Virus record (IMG/VR): IMGVR_UViG_3300030329_005062
Span: 1-47,984 of that record
DNA: 47,984 nucleotides
Source: a virus
Reading direction: 5' to 3' (one strand)
Shown here one piece after another: positions 25,953 to 34,481 of the stretch. The translations under genes and the position numbers were made by a program. The notes under the pieces were generated by a model, which was not told the DNA's origin, did not search any database, and worked only from the letters and a program-made list of their open reading frames with translations. Every line of letters starts with the position of its first letter. The stretch's first letter is position 1.

Positions 25953-26192
25953 ATGGCACTAACTAACACCGACAAAAAAGAAATAGAAAGAATAGCTAGA
26001 AAAGAAATCAAAGATTTTCTACAAAAAACCCAATTTCAAAATGAAGTAGAAAAAGCTTTAGTAAAATCAATGAAAGGTAGACCATTTAGAGATGGTACTA
26101 TTGATATAGTTTCTAAGGTGTTATTAGAACTATATAAAACATTTTGGTTTAGAAGAAGTTTTTGGCAAAGTGAAATTAAAAGAGTAAGATAA
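25953..26192 (+). CDS. Small basic helical protein, probably virion-related
   Basis: 79 residues, mostly helical and basic (KKEIERIARKEIKDFLQK, then FWFRRSFWQSEIKRVR). No known motif. It overlaps the next gene by one base (TAATG) and lies behind a candidate late box, so it is probably expressed with the structural genes that follow. Confidence 0.78.
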   Translation: MALTNTDKKEIERIARKEIKDFLQKTQFQNEVEKALVKSMKGRPFRDGTIDIVSKVLLELYKTFWFRRSFWQSEIKRVR

Positions 26193-26914
26193 TGGACATA
26201 TCAAGTAATTTTAAAGACAATTTAAAAAGGACAATTAAACAAAGTCCTGTAGGGCACAAACTAAAAGAGTTAATACCTTTAGAAGTTAGAGAAGAAGATA
26301 AAAATCCATGGGCTATTTGTACCTCTAAGTTAGGGTTAGTTGGGAGAAAAAAATCTAGTTATACAGAAGCGGAAGAAAAAAAGTTTGAAGCTTGTGTAAT
26401 GAGTGTCAAAGGAGAAACTAAAGAGGAGACAGATGAAGCTACGGGTGCAGGTTCTGCAGGAGCTTATGTAGGTCCGTTATTTTCACCTACTAAAAAAGAA
26501 GACATGGAAGAAGCAACAACGTCATCTTCATCAGGTGCTTATGTAGGACCACTAGGTCATGCTAAAAATAAAAAGAATTGGAGAGGTGCCGCAAAACCTA
26601 CATGGCCAGGAGGTAAATTTGTAGAAGTAAAGAAAAAATGTAGAACTTTCCCTTATTGTAATCAAGGAGATATTAATGCTTTAAAATTATGGGAAAACAC
26701 CAAAATTAAACAAGCTATAACAGAAGTGTCTAAAAAAACGGGAAAAACAAAAAAAGAATTAAAAAAGTTGATTAAAAAAGAAATTGAAGAATTAATTAGA
26801 AGGGGTTTTTACAAATCACCCATCACTTCATTAGTCGGTGACTATAAAATGGATAAACCTATAGGAAAAATATTTAGCATGGTTCCAAAAGGGGTGTCAA
26901 ATAAGTATGAATAG
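26192..26914 (+). CDS. Structural-type protein with duplicated EAT...GAYVGPL motif
   Basis: 240 residues. Two copies of an EAT-x-x-x-S-x-G-A-Y-V-G-P-L motif lie near residues 82-97 and 108-122, separated by a charged linker. Downstream, KKCRTFPYCNQGDINALKLWE precedes a helical C-terminal domain. No enzyme motif. Repeated linear motifs of this kind fit an assembly or packaged protein. One-base overlap with the preceding gene. Confidence 0.78.
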   Translation: MDISSNFKDNLKRTIKQSPVGHKLKELIPLEVREEDKNPWAICTSKLGLVGRKKSSYTEAEEKKFEACVMSVKGETKEETDEATGAGSAGAYVGPLFSPTKKEDMEEATTSSSSGAYVGPLGHAKNKKNWRGAAKPTWPGGKFVEVKKKCRTFPYCNQGDINALKLWENTKIKQAITEVSKKTGKTKKELKKLIKKEIEELIRRGFYKSPITSLVGDYKMDKPIGKIFSMVPKGVSNKYE

Positions 26915-26922
26915 ATATTTAT
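26914..26922 (+). promoter_or_regulatory. Candidate late promoter box GATATTTAT
   Basis: GATATTTAT stands 17 bases before the ATG at 26940 and overlaps the preceding stop codon region. No TTTG element upstream. Confidence 0.45.
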
Positions 26923-26939
26923 AAAAAAAGAGTATTATT

Positions 26940-28286
26940 ATGTCAGATATATTAGCAAAAAACTTAGACCCATCAACCATCATTAGAAATGCTGTTAAAG
27001 GAATGGGGGATAATCATTCATTAAAAAGAGACAATACTGGATTAGTTATGGATGCAAATGGTAACGAATTACCTTATACAGAATCAAAAGGTAAACACCC
27101 AGCTAAAATTGTTGAAGGTGACGGTATAAACCATGAAGGTAAAAGTTGTGTTGAAGCACACCCAAAAAGTAGTCATAAAGACTGGGAAAAAGGACAAATA
27201 GACCTTATAGAAAAATCAACTAAGCTAAAAGAATCAAAAAAAATAGCGTCTCACGTAAGACTAACTGAGAGTAAACAAAGTGGGGTTGTTGTAGGACATC
27301 AAGTAGATAAAAATGGTAAGATTAAATCTTATGATGTTGATATGGGTGATAGAATAGAAGAAAATGTAGATTTAAGAAATATAGAAATACTAAAAGAAAA
27401 AGAAATACAGAATACTTTAGTAGAGGAAGAAAGTAAAGAAGTAGGTGAAATATTAGAAAAAGTAATGAAAGAAGAAGTTAACAAAAAATTATTAGAAAAT
27501 AAAATAGAAGAATTTATAGATGAATATGATGCTACTTTAGGTTTTGAAGACGACGATTTAGGAGAAACCAAAGACGCTTATAATTTTATATCCCAAGGAC
27601 CATTTGATGGAAGAATGAAAGGACCAGGATATAACTTTAAATCTGGTGGACCTATTCAATATGAACATGAAATTAAAAAAAGTTTAGCTGAAAGAATTAA
27701 AAATCTTAAAGAGGACTATACTTCAGGAAAACTTAAATATGACAAACCAAAGAAATATACACCTAAAAAAGGAACCCCAGGAATAGAAGTTACTGAAAAA
27801 AGTTTAGCGGGTTCTAAAAAAGAAAATAACGAACACCTTAAAGCGGTTGAGAAAAAAATGAAAGATTATTTAGATATTCCTAACAATTCTCACCCTGAGT
27901 TCCCACACCAAAATAATTCTAAAACAGATTATAAATCACCTATGTATCGTAATGATTCGGAAGATGAAGAATTTATCGATGACTTTAGAGGTATGGGATT
28001 AGAGGACGCAAATGGTGTGGAAAATTTAGAAAGATTACAAGATTACTTAGTAGGGTCATCAGAAACTGGAAATTCACAAGAATACGCAAACGCAATTCCA
28101 GATAAAGCGGGCGAGAAGATGATTAAAAAAATGAAACGTAAAAAAGAAAAAATTGCTAAAAGAAAGGCAAAAATGACAAATCTTAGAGGTATAACCCCTG
28201 ACGTTCAAAAGGTAACTAATGTAAAAGAGTCCAAAGATATTAACCATATGAAGAAACTTTGGTCTTATAACAAGAAAACTCAGTAA
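26940..28286 (+). CDS. Large charged protein, probable virion or scaffold component
   Basis: 448 residues, rich in Lys, Glu, Asp and Asn, with long helices in the middle (about 120-190) and a Lys-rich C-terminus. A segment near 97-135 (ASHVRLTESKQSGVVVGHQV, YDVDMGD) may be a small beta domain. No known family. Its place after a candidate late box and the preceding structural-type genes suggests an internal head or scaffold-like role. Confidence 0.78.
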   Translation: MSDILAKNLDPSTIIRNAVKGMGDNHSLKRDNTGLVMDANGNELPYTESKGKHPAKIVEGDGINHEGKSCVEAHPKSSHKDWEKGQIDLIEKSTKLKESKKIASHVRLTESKQSGVVVGHQVDKNGKIKSYDVDMGDRIEENVDLRNIEILKEKEIQNTLVEEESKEVGEILEKVMKEEVNKKLLENKIEEFIDEYDATLGFEDDDLGETKDAYNFISQGPFDGRMKGPGYNFKSGGPIQYEHEIKKSLAERIKNLKEDYTSGKLKYDKPKKYTPKKGTPGIEVTEKSLAGSKKENNEHLKAVEKKMKDYLDIPNNSHPEFPHQNNSKTDYKSPMYRNDSEDEEFIDDFRGMGLEDANGVENLERLQDYLVGSSETGNSQEYANAIPDKAGEKMIKKMKRKKEKIAKRKAKMTNLRGITPDVQKVTNVKESKDINHMKKLWSYNKKTQ

Positions 28287-28292
28287 CCTAGA

Positions 28293-28340
28293 GTTTACGT
28301 CTCAAACTTATTTAATATATTTTTCTTGTGAGACGAAAAC
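28293..28340 (+). repeat. 12-base inverted repeat flanking a promoter and GTG start
   Basis: Left arm GTTTACGTCTCA (28293-28304) and right arm TGAGACGAAAAC (28329-28340) pair with one mismatch; the 24-base spacer holds a TATATTTT box and the right arm covers the GTG start at 28328. No T-run follows, so an operator or an RNA structure hiding the start is more likely than a terminator. Confidence 0.65.
28294..28323 (+). promoter_or_regulatory. Host-type leaderless promoter before GTG start
   Basis: TTTA at 28294-28297, 18 bases, TATATTTT at 28316-28323, then four bases to GTG at 28328. One mismatch in each element relative to TTTG / TAnnTTTG, but the four-base spacing is the same as at the other leaderless genes. 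Confidence 0.45.
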
Positions 28341-28816
28341 CATTTACACCAAATCAATTTTTTAACTACCTGACTAAACCAGTTAGCCAGGACCAAGTTG
28401 ATATATATATTAAAGTGCATAATATAGTATCAGAAAAAGCAAATTTATTTTTTGATTTTATATGCTCACTTTATTGTTTGGTGGAAAAAACTTATCTAGG
28501 GGATGATGTGGTTAAGGATACAGAAGACAAACGAGGACATTTTAATTGGTGTTGGAATAAGAATATGGACAATTTTATTTTAGAAGGAATTGTATTCGAA
28601 AGAGAAGGAGAACACTATGATTACTTTTGGTCATTTTTTTATGACTCATTCTACACCAACCCAAAAATAGAGGTATTACAAAAGGTAGACGCTTATATGA
28701 ATAGACTATTTAAGCTTCAAACCGCTAAAACTAAATCTGAATTAGACATACTAGTTGAGATATACAAGATGTTAGATAAAAAATTAAATGTTAACAACTT
28801 GACTGTTAAAAAATAA
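28328..28816 (+). CDS. Unknown protein with GTG start under a palindromic control region
   Basis: 162 residues, starting at GTG because no ATG lies before MRRKPFTPNQFF and the promoter spacing fits. It is aromatic-rich (GHFNWCWNKNMDNFILEGI, YDYFWSFFYDSFY) with helices in the C-terminal half. No motif recognised. It opens a run of small genes and may be early-expressed. Confidence 0.75.
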   Translation: MRRKPFTPNQFFNYLTKPVSQDQVDIYIKVHNIVSEKANLFFDFICSLYCLVEKTYLGDDVVKDTEDKRGHFNWCWNKNMDNFILEGIVFEREGEHYDYFWSFFYDSFYTNPKIEVLQKVDAYMNRLFKLQTAKTKSELDILVEIYKMLDKKLNVNNLTVKK

Positions 28817-28835
28817 TTTTATAAAATTAAGGACA

Positions 28836-29045
28836 ATGAGAATTATTAACATACTACAAAATAACTTGATTAATAAAAAAACCCAGTTAGAGGAAGAGTT
28901 AGAGCGCATTATTAATAAAAAAGACATTAGCGTTCAAAAACAATTAACACAAGCAACAGAAACACTAGATAAACTATCAAGTGTTACTAATCAGTTTGCT
29001 TTATTAGAAGGGTATTTACAAACTCAAGAACAAAACAAAAATTAA
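28836..29045 (+). CDS. Small helical protein, unknown
   Basis: 69 residues, almost entirely helical and charged (KKTQLEEELERIINKKD) with coiled-coil potential. It sits 19 bases after the previous gene and 6 bases before the Hc1-like gene. No function recognised. Confidence 0.65.
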   Translation: MRIINILQNNLINKKTQLEEELERIINKKDISVQKQLTQATETLDKLSSVTNQFALLEGYLQTQEQNKN

Positions 29046-29051
29046 AAAAAC

Positions 29052-29225
29052 ATGGAAATTCTAAACACAATAAATGAATTAGTAGAAACATTAAGAGAAG
29101 ATGCTCGTAAATTCTACGACAAAGCTAATAAGAGTGCAGGAACTAGAGCTAGAAAATCAGCACAAGACCTTAAAAAAGCACTACAAGACTTAAGAATGGA
29201 TATTTTAAATAAAAGTAAAAATTAA
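29052..29225 (+). CDS. Histone H1-like protein, Hc1 type (Bacteroidota form)
   Basis: 57 residues. The pattern LREDARKFYDKANKSAG followed by TRARKSAQDLKKALQDLR matches the short histone H1-like proteins of Bacteroidota, whose hallmark is AEKFYxKxNxAAGTRxRKxxQxLK. These bind DNA and are host chromatin-type proteins. The phage copy lacks the long Lys/Ala tail of chlamydial Hc1. It could coat phage DNA or alter the host nucleoid. The downstream gene begins immediately after its stop. Confidence 0.85.
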   Translation: MEILNTINELVETLREDARKFYDKANKSAGTRARKSAQDLKKALQDLRMDILNKSKN

Positions 29226-29411
29226 ATGATAGGTTGGCCTTATATATTAATATTTGTTTTTACTAATCTTGTAATTTTAAGGTATCTATACCTTTTATTT
29301 ATTAGATTATACGCAGCAACCCCAATACAACTAGATTTAAATAATAAGGAATTAATGTTTGTTGGTGTTAATATAGCATATTGGTTAACCTATATAATTG
29401 ATAAATTTTAA
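29226..29411 (+). CDS. Small two-helix membrane protein
   Basis: 61 residues, with ATG immediately after the preceding TAA. Hydrophobic stretches at about 3-27 (WPYILIFVFTNLVILRYLY) and 44-58. Function unknown; a holin-like or envelope role cannot be told from sequence. Confidence 0.65.
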   Translation: MIGWPYILIFVFTNLVILRYLYLLFIRLYAATPIQLDLNNKELMFVGVNIAYWLTYIIDKF

Positions 29412-29413
29412 AT

Positions 29414-29800
29414 ATGTTTGAAGAAATTAAAAAAATAGGGAAGTATTTTTATAGTCTAAGACAGTACAATGAACTTCTTATTTTAGATTTGAAATTACCT
29501 AAAGTTTGGGAAGCAGAAAAATTAGCACAATTTTATGGAGAAAAAGTCCAATTTAAATTAGGCGATTCCTCTGACACAGCACAACTTGTGTCCTTATACG
29601 CTGAATTTACAGGTGAAGGACTCAACAACTTACTAAAAACAAGTGAAAATATTATTAAATGGAATAGAGACAGAGAAGAAAAAAGAGAGTTGTTGGAACA
29701 AAAAAGGTTAGAACTAGAAAAGATTTTTGAATCTAATAAAGTAGAATCATTAAGAGACCTAGATTTCAATTTTAAACAAAATGAAGGACCAAAACTATAG
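29414..29800 (+). CDS. Unknown helical protein
   Basis: 128 residues, starting two bases after the previous stop. The N-terminus is mixed (FYSLRQYNELLILDLKLP), the C-terminal 50 residues a charged coiled coil (NRDREEKRELLEQKRLELEK). Ends 20 bases inside the next gene. No family recognised. Confidence 0.72.
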   Translation: MFEEIKKIGKYFYSLRQYNELLILDLKLPKVWEAEKLAQFYGEKVQFKLGDSSDTAQLVSLYAEFTGEGLNNLLKTSENIIKWNRDREEKRELLEQKRLELEKIFESNKVESLRDLDFNFKQNEGPKL

Positions 29801-29990
29801 TAAAGACAATCAAAGACTGAGATGGTTAGAGAGAGAGAAAAAAAAAGATGCTTTGGAGGTTAATAGACATAAAAAAAAGCTAATTAGAGAAATAAAAAAA
29901 GTTAATTTTTTACAACTAGATAGTAAAAAAAGTGAGACAAAAAAAGAAAGCTGGTGGACAAAAATGTTAAAAAAAATAAAGGGATTTTAG
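29781..29990 (+). CDS. Small very basic protein, unknown
   Basis: 69 residues with about one third Lys/Arg (RLRWLEREKKKDALEVNRHKK). It overlaps both neighbours (20 and 37 bases), the usual packing here. Nucleic-acid binding is plausible from charge alone. Confidence 0.65.
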   Translation: MKDQNYSKDNQRLRWLEREKKKDALEVNRHKKKLIREIKKVNFLQLDSKKSETKKESWWTKMLKKIKGF

Positions 29991-30196
29991 AGTTAGCTGC
30001 AGAAAGTACAACTTTTTTAAAAGAATTTACAAATATTTCTCCTAAGGTAGAAGTACACATAGAGTTAACCGTAAACCAGTTCAATAGAGTAATGGGTGAA
30101 ATACAAAGAACAACTAAAATGATTGATGAAAGTAATAACCCACAAGTCTCCGTTATGATTGACGGGATAAACTTTATTTTTAAGTTAGTAGATTAA
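29954..30196 (+). CDS. Small protein with GTG start, unknown
   Basis: 80 residues from a GTG at 29954, since the first in-frame ATG would remove more than half the protein. The core alternates strands and a helix (VEVHIELTVNQFNRVMGEI, VSVMIDGINFIFKLV). Ends one base before the stop of the convergent gene at 30197. Function unknown. Confidence 0.6.
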   Translation: MDKNVKKNKGILELAAESTTFLKEFTNISPKVEVHIELTVNQFNRVMGEIQRTTKMIDESNNPQVSVMIDGINFIFKLVD

Positions 30197-30820
30197 CTAA
30201 TAGGTAAAATGTTTATATAAAAATTTTCTATCAAAACCCTCTTTTTCCAACTTATTATATAACTGTTTTCTTTGGGTAGTACTATAGTCATTGACAAAAA
30301 TAGCATCTACTCGCCCCTTTTCAGAAAATTTTCGTGAAATTGCATCCATAAGACGTTTACTATCAGAAACATTTTTTAAACTAAATAAATAATATTTTTC
30401 ATTATTTTGAACTATAAGTTTGTTATTTAGTGTGAACACCTGTTTAAAGTCAGCACGAGGAATATAATTAGATAATAAAAAATCAAAAGTAATTCTTTTT
30501 TTGACTTGATGGTCATAGATTTTTTCTTCAACCCAATAAGGTTTAATATCTAAAAAAGAATAATCCCCATCTATGTTCACCGTAATGTTTCTTCCTAAAT
30601 TATCTTTTTTAAATACAGGTTTATTTGTTTCTCCATTAACCAATAAACCTAGTTCCATAACACATTCTTTCTTTTTTAAGAACTTACAAGTAAAATAAGG
30701 CTTTTTTTGTTTCAATAATTTATTATACTTAGCATTAATTAGACGGAAGTTGTTTAAGGTGTGAATCACCTTTTTCTTCTTTCCATTAACAAAAAGCAGT
30801 ATAAAATATTTTTTTTTCAT
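30197..30820 (-). CDS. Unknown minus-strand protein sharing a CATATG start junction with dnaJ
   Basis: 207 residues from the ATG at 30820; an upstream ATG at 30838 lies inside dnaJ and is less likely. The protein is basic and strand-rich at the N-terminus ([20 protein letters not shown]). There is no recognised domain. Its start codon abuts the dnaJ start with no bases between, so its promoter must lie inside dnaJ; an AATATTTG box occurs there on the minus strand 13 bases upstream. Confidence 0.75.
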   Translation of the reverse strand: MKKKYFILLFVNGKKKKVIHTLNNFRLINAKYNKLLKQKKPYFTCKFLKKKECVMELGLLVNGETNKPVFKKDNLGRNITVNIDGDYSFLDIKPYWVEEKIYDHQVKKRITFDFLLSNYIPRADFKQVFTLNNKLIVQNNEKYYLFSLKNVSDSKRLMDAISRKFSEKGRVDAIFVNDYSTTQRKQLYNKLEKEGFDRKFLYKHFTY

Positions 30821-31822
30821 ATGAATGATTATTACCAAATATTAGGTGTAGACCCAGGCGCAAGTCAAGAGGAAATAAAAAAAACTTATCGTAAATTATC
30901 TAAAGAACATCATCCCGATAGAGGTGGTGATGAAACTAAATTTAAACAAATAAGTGAAGCCTATGGAACTGTGGGTGACGCTAAAAAAAGAGCTGAATAC
31001 GATAATAAAAGAAATAATCCTTTTAGTAATATGGGAGGAAATCCCTTTGAATCACATGATGACCTATTCAACCAGTTTTTTAATAGAGCTAATCAACCTA
31101 GAACTAAAAAAGGAAAAGACCTATCACTAAAAATTGTTATTCCTTTAGAAGATTTATTTCACAAAAAAAAGAAAAAAATTAAGTATGAAAGACCCACCCC
31201 TTGTGTTAGTTGTGATGGTAAAGGTGGTGAAAGAATTACATGTGGTACATGCCAAGGGAAGGGACATATAGAGAGAGTTTCAGGTAATGCTTTTTTTAGG
31301 AATATACAAAGAGTACCATGTCATGTTTGTAATAGTAGAGGATTTCTTTTAGTACATGCTTGTGGTACCTGTAGTGGAAGTGGTACATTAGGTGAACAAA
31401 TTATATTTGAACTAGAAGTACCAGAAGATTTGGAAAATGGCCAAACAATGAGTTTTCCAGGATATGGTGAAAAAATAATTGATGGTGCACCTGGTTCTCT
31501 ATTAGTCAATGTAATTTTTGGCACTCATAGTGATTTTGAGTTAGAAGGGAAAAATCTTATACACCACATTAGTTTAAAACCATTAGATTTATTACTGGGT
31601 AAAAAAGTTAAAGTACCACATTTTGATGGTGAATTATTGTTAGATGTAGAAGGTTGTACACCTGTTGATAAAGTATTTAGATTAAGAGGAAAGGGTATGA
31701 AAAAATATAGAGACTATAGTGGGGATTTATTGATTAAGATAAAGGTTGAAGTGCCAAGTAGTATAACTAAACAACACAAAATAGAATTACAACGATTAAG
31801 GTCTGAAATAGAGCCTAATTAA
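30821..31822 (+). CDS. dnaJ: DnaJ-type chaperone
   Basis: 333 residues from ATG 30821 (the frame extends upstream but the J domain begins here). J domain 1-65 with H31-P-D33. A Gly/Phe-poor linker ([16 protein letters not shown]) follows, then four zinc-finger repeats [24 protein letters not shown] and CGTCSGSG, then the substrate-binding C-terminal domains. A full type I DnaJ in a phage probably recruits host DnaK for virion assembly or replication-complex remodelling. No dnaK or grpE is in the window. Confidence 0.93.
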   Translation: MNDYYQILGVDPGASQEEIKKTYRKLSKEHHPDRGGDETKFKQISEAYGTVGDAKKRAEYDNKRNNPFSNMGGNPFESHDDLFNQFFNRANQPRTKKGKDLSLKIVIPLEDLFHKKKKKIKYERPTPCVSCDGKGGERITCGTCQGKGHIERVSGNAFFRNIQRVPCHVCNSRGFLLVHACGTCSGSGTLGEQIIFELEVPEDLENGQTMSFPGYGEKIIDGAPGSLLVNVIFGTHSDFELEGKNLIHHISLKPLDLLLGKKVKVPHFDGELLLDVEGCTPVDKVFRLRGKGMKKYRDYSGDLLIKIKVEVPSSITKQHKIELQRLRSEIEPN

Positions 31823-31940
31823 TAAAACCTAATAATTTAGCGATACCTAAAATCCAAGGTACTACAATAACAATCATACAAACCCAAAACATTGGGTCCG
31901 TTATTAAACTTTTACTTTTTTCACAATCTTTACATCCCAT
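31815..31940 (-). CDS. 41-residue membrane protein with CxxC
   Basis: Minus-strand ORF from ATG 31940 to TAG 31815, overlapping the end of dnaJ by 8 bases. It starts [12 protein letters not shown], then a hydrophobic helix ([18 protein letters not shown]). It fills an otherwise empty 200-base gap. A Cys pair before a single membrane helix is typical of tiny phage membrane proteins. Function unknown. Confidence 0.6.
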   Translation of the reverse strand: MGCKDCEKSKSLITDPMFWVCMIVIVVPWILGIAKLLGFIN

Positions 31941-31974
31941 GTTGAAAGTATAGTAAAAAAAATTACAATATAAA

Positions 31975-32005
31975 CTTGCTATTTAAAATTTTTTTCGTAT
32001 AATTG
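31975..32005 (+). promoter_or_regulatory. Probable host-type promoter
   Basis: CTTG at 31975-31978, 19 bases, then TATAATTG at 31998-32005; one mismatch in each element. A 24-base A-rich leader follows before the ATG at 32030. Confidence 0.5.
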
Positions 32006-32029
32006 TATTAGAATTAAAAAAAAAATAAA

Positions 32030-32242
32030 ATGGGATACAATATCATAAAAATAATGAAAGATAAGGAAGGCAAACCTATCCATATATTACTTACAGATGG
32101 ATTAAGTCAAATCCTAGAACTCAAAAATGAGAAAAAAGCAATAAAAATGGTTAAATTGTTTAATGAAAATTCAGATAGTGGATGGAAATATGCATTAAGA
32201 CCTTCTCCTTGTCCTAAAGAAACAGATTACGATTTAGAATAA
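32030..32242 (+). CDS. Small unknown protein
   Basis: 70 residues: a short beta hairpin (YNIIKIMKDKEGKPIHILLT) followed by a helix. It heads a transcription unit behind the promoter at 31975. The next gene starts 5 bases downstream. No family recognised. Confidence 0.7.
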   Translation: MGYNIIKIMKDKEGKPIHILLTDGLSQILELKNEKKAIKMVKLFNENSDSGWKYALRPSPCPKETDYDLE

Positions 32243-32247
32243 ATAAT

Positions 32248-32778
32248 ATGGAAAAGTTACAGTATAAAATAAAAAATGGTCCAAGGGTAGAATCACTAAA
32301 TCAATTTGAGTTAGATGACGGTACAACTGTCGCTATATTTCAAGGATTTAGAGGCGAAAATCCTGACTTAGATTTTATTGTGAAATATAAAGAACCAGGT
32401 AAAAGATTAAGAACTCCGTCACACACTCATTGGATTGTAGATTTAATAGTAAAAGGAGAGGTGGACAAAGCTAATACGTTATCGTTAGTAAACGAGTTAA
32501 TAGAAATTTATGACAATGTCAGCCCATTTAATAGTGCAGAAGAAAGAGACACGTACGAATTAATTTATGCACAAGAATTACCAATAGTTTACTCGAAACT
32601 TGATAGTGTGGGTTCACTATCATTAGAACTAATCGGAACACTAGTAGAATTATTTTCTAAATGTGAAAAACAAACAACAGGAGCATTTATGTTTAGAAAT
32701 ATGTTAACTTTAGTAAGAGATTACTTAATGGGTAAAAAGGATTATTATCAAATTATAGGAACATCTAAAAGAGTATAA
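32248..32778 (+). CDS. Unknown protein upstream of the DruA-like gene
   Basis: 176 residues. The N-terminal 60 residues are strand-rich (TTVAIFQGFRG, DFIVKYKEPGKRLRTPSHTH), the rest helical. The HTHW sequence does not form a recognisable metal site on its own. It is followed at once by a 35-codon ORF. Function unknown. Confidence 0.75.
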   Translation: MEKLQYKIKNGPRVESLNQFELDDGTTVAIFQGFRGENPDLDFIVKYKEPGKRLRTPSHTHWIVDLIVKGEVDKANTLSLVNELIEIYDNVSPFNSAEERDTYELIYAQELPIVYSKLDSVGSLSLELIGTLVELFSKCEKQTTGAFMFRNMLTLVRDYLMGKKDYYQIIGTSKRV

Positions 32779-32779
32779 A

Positions 32780-32887
32780 ATGGAATTAACAGCAAAAATA
32801 GTAATAATAGCATATGTAGTCGCATGTACAAGTGTGGTTATTTCAGTAATGATAGAATACATTAGGGAAAAAAATAAAAAATTATGA
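32780..32887 (+). CDS. 35-residue membrane microprotein
   Basis: ATG one base after the preceding stop; the stop overlaps the next ATG as ATGA. A single hydrophobic helix (IVIIAYVVACTSVVISVMI) is followed by a basic end (REKNKKL). The tight coupling on both sides supports it as a real gene. Confidence 0.6.
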   Translation: MELTAKIVIIAYVVACTSVVISVMIEYIREKNKKL

Positions 32888-34050
32888 ATGAGCAATTAAA
32901 TTTATTTCAAACCAAAGAAGAATTTAACTTTGATGAGATGAAACAAAAACTCATTGATAATCTTGATATGCTTAAAGAAATGTCTGTACAAGAACAAACC
33001 CTATATAAGAAGTGGCAAGAAATGAATAAAAAGGGTAAAATGTCCAAAATCAAGAAAAAACTATACACATATAAACAAAATCTTTGGGAACCTACAGACA
33101 TATATAATTTAGAAAAAACTATAAGTGAAATAGAGGATTTAGAACCTTATGTAGAATTAGCAACACCAGGAAAAGGGGTTACCGAGTGGGTAAATTATAG
33201 AAAACTTATTCATACAATGGAATGGGTTGCAAATCCAGGAAGAAATATGAAATTCTGGGTAAAGGATAGGAAAACACAGAAAGTCCTTGGATTGATTTGT
33301 TTAGGGTCTGATGTTACTAGTATTAAAGTAAGAGATGCCTACATCGGGTGGGACAAAACTAATAAGTTTGACCAACATAAATTAAATAACACCGCTATTG
33401 CTACCACAATTTGTTCTACTCAACCAGGAGGATATAATATGTTAATGGGTAAATTAGTAGCAGCCCTGACTACATGTAAAACTATTAGAGACGCTTGGGA
33501 GGAAAAGTATGGGGATAAATTAATTGCGGTAGGTACCACATCTTTATACGGTATAAATTCTATGTATAATGGAATGCCACATTTTAAAACTATGGGTGAA
33601 ACCACAGGCCAAGTGAGATTAAAACCAGATGATGAGGTCTACCTACCTTGGAACACTTGGTTAAAAAATACACATCCAGAAGAACACCACAAAGCTATTA
33701 ATGCTACAGGACCTAAACAAAATATATTAAATAAAGTTTTTAAACACTGTGGAATTAAAGCTTCTACCTACGACCACGGATTTAAAAGAGGGGTGTATCT
33801 TGCTATGATGTATGATAATGGTTGTGAATTTTTGAGGGGTGAAATAGAAGAAAGTGATTTAAATATGAAACAAAAATTTATTGATGACGTAGATTATACT
33901 TGTAAGTGGTGGAAAAAGAAAGCTATTCGTAGATATAAGAATATGAATGAACAAAAAAGAATTAAACCAGAATCATTATTTTATTGGGATGTGATTGACT
34001 TATCGTGGGAAGAAACACAAAACAATTATATTAAAGAGGTGGGTAGATGA
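32884..34050 (+). CDS. DUF4338 / DruA-like protein
   Basis: 388 residues. The segments NPGRNMKFWVKD, VLGLICLGSDV, RDAYIGWDK, KLNNTAIATTI, GKLVAALTTC, WEEKYGDKL and TSLYGINSMYN reproduce the order of the DUF4338 (DruA) family: a strand with LG, the IGW motif, an Asn-rich helix and the YG...TSLYG block. DruA is a component of the Druantia defence system, yet homologues occur in phages. Whether this copy attacks DNA, blocks host Druantia or excludes other phages cannot be judged from sequence. It is coupled to a membrane microprotein upstream. Confidence 0.75.
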   Translation: MNEQLNLFQTKEEFNFDEMKQKLIDNLDMLKEMSVQEQTLYKKWQEMNKKGKMSKIKKKLYTYKQNLWEPTDIYNLEKTISEIEDLEPYVELATPGKGVTEWVNYRKLIHTMEWVANPGRNMKFWVKDRKTQKVLGLICLGSDVTSIKVRDAYIGWDKTNKFDQHKLNNTAIATTICSTQPGGYNMLMGKLVAALTTCKTIRDAWEEKYGDKLIAVGTTSLYGINSMYNGMPHFKTMGETTGQVRLKPDDEVYLPWNTWLKNTHPEEHHKAINATGPKQNILNKVFKHCGIKASTYDHGFKRGVYLAMMYDNGCEFLRGEIEESDLNMKQKFIDDVDYTCKWWKKKAIRRYKNMNEQKRIKPESLFYWDVIDLSWEETQNNYIKEVGR

Positions 34051-34072
34051 GTAATTAAATAAAAGAATATAT

Positions 34073-34276
34073 ATGAAAAAAAATAAATTAATACATACCG
34101 AACATTACCAAAACAGTATAGTAGAGGTTTATATGGGTGAAGAAAATAATTATGTATATCAAGTTAAATGTCTTACACGTAATCGTTGTAAAACATATAA
34201 ATTTGAGGTAGAAAGTTACATCCAAAATAAAATGTTGGGTTATAAAATAGTAGAAACCAGAATTAAATTAAATTAA
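34073..34276 (+). CDS. Small unknown protein
   Basis: 67 residues, basic and strand-rich (SIVEVYMGEENNYVYQVK, CKTYKFEVESY). One base separates it from the next gene. No family recognised. Confidence 0.65.
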   Translation: MKKNKLIHTEHYQNSIVEVYMGEENNYVYQVKCLTRNRCKTYKFEVESYIQNKMLGYKIVETRIKLN

Positions 34277-34277
34277 A

Positions 34278-34475
34278 ATGCCTAAAAAAAGAAAACTAAA
34301 TAGTAAGAATCCTAAGTACATGACCGCAGAAAAAAAAGCGGAACCTAAAATTAAAGAGAGAAAGTTGTTATGTGAGGTTATACCAACTAACATAAGAACA
34401 GGTAAAAAAAGTGAAAACTCACGTATACCCGTTTATGGTGTGTGGTACGAGGATGATGAAAGTGTTAATAAGTAA
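34278..34475 (+). CDS. Small basic unknown protein
   Basis: 65 residues starting MPKKRKLNSKNPKYM, strongly basic N-terminus, acidic C-terminus (WYEDDESVNK). Possibly nucleic-acid binding. No family recognised. Confidence 0.65.
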   Translation: MPKKRKLNSKNPKYMTAEKKAEPKIKERKLLCEVIPTNIRTGKKSENSRIPVYGVWYEDDESVNK

Positions 34476-34481
34476 ATAAAG

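Noticed and set aside
30761-30820. 20-codon upstream extension of dnaJ
   Set aside because: The J domain begins directly at ATG 30821 and the upstream codons are antisense to the neighbouring gene.
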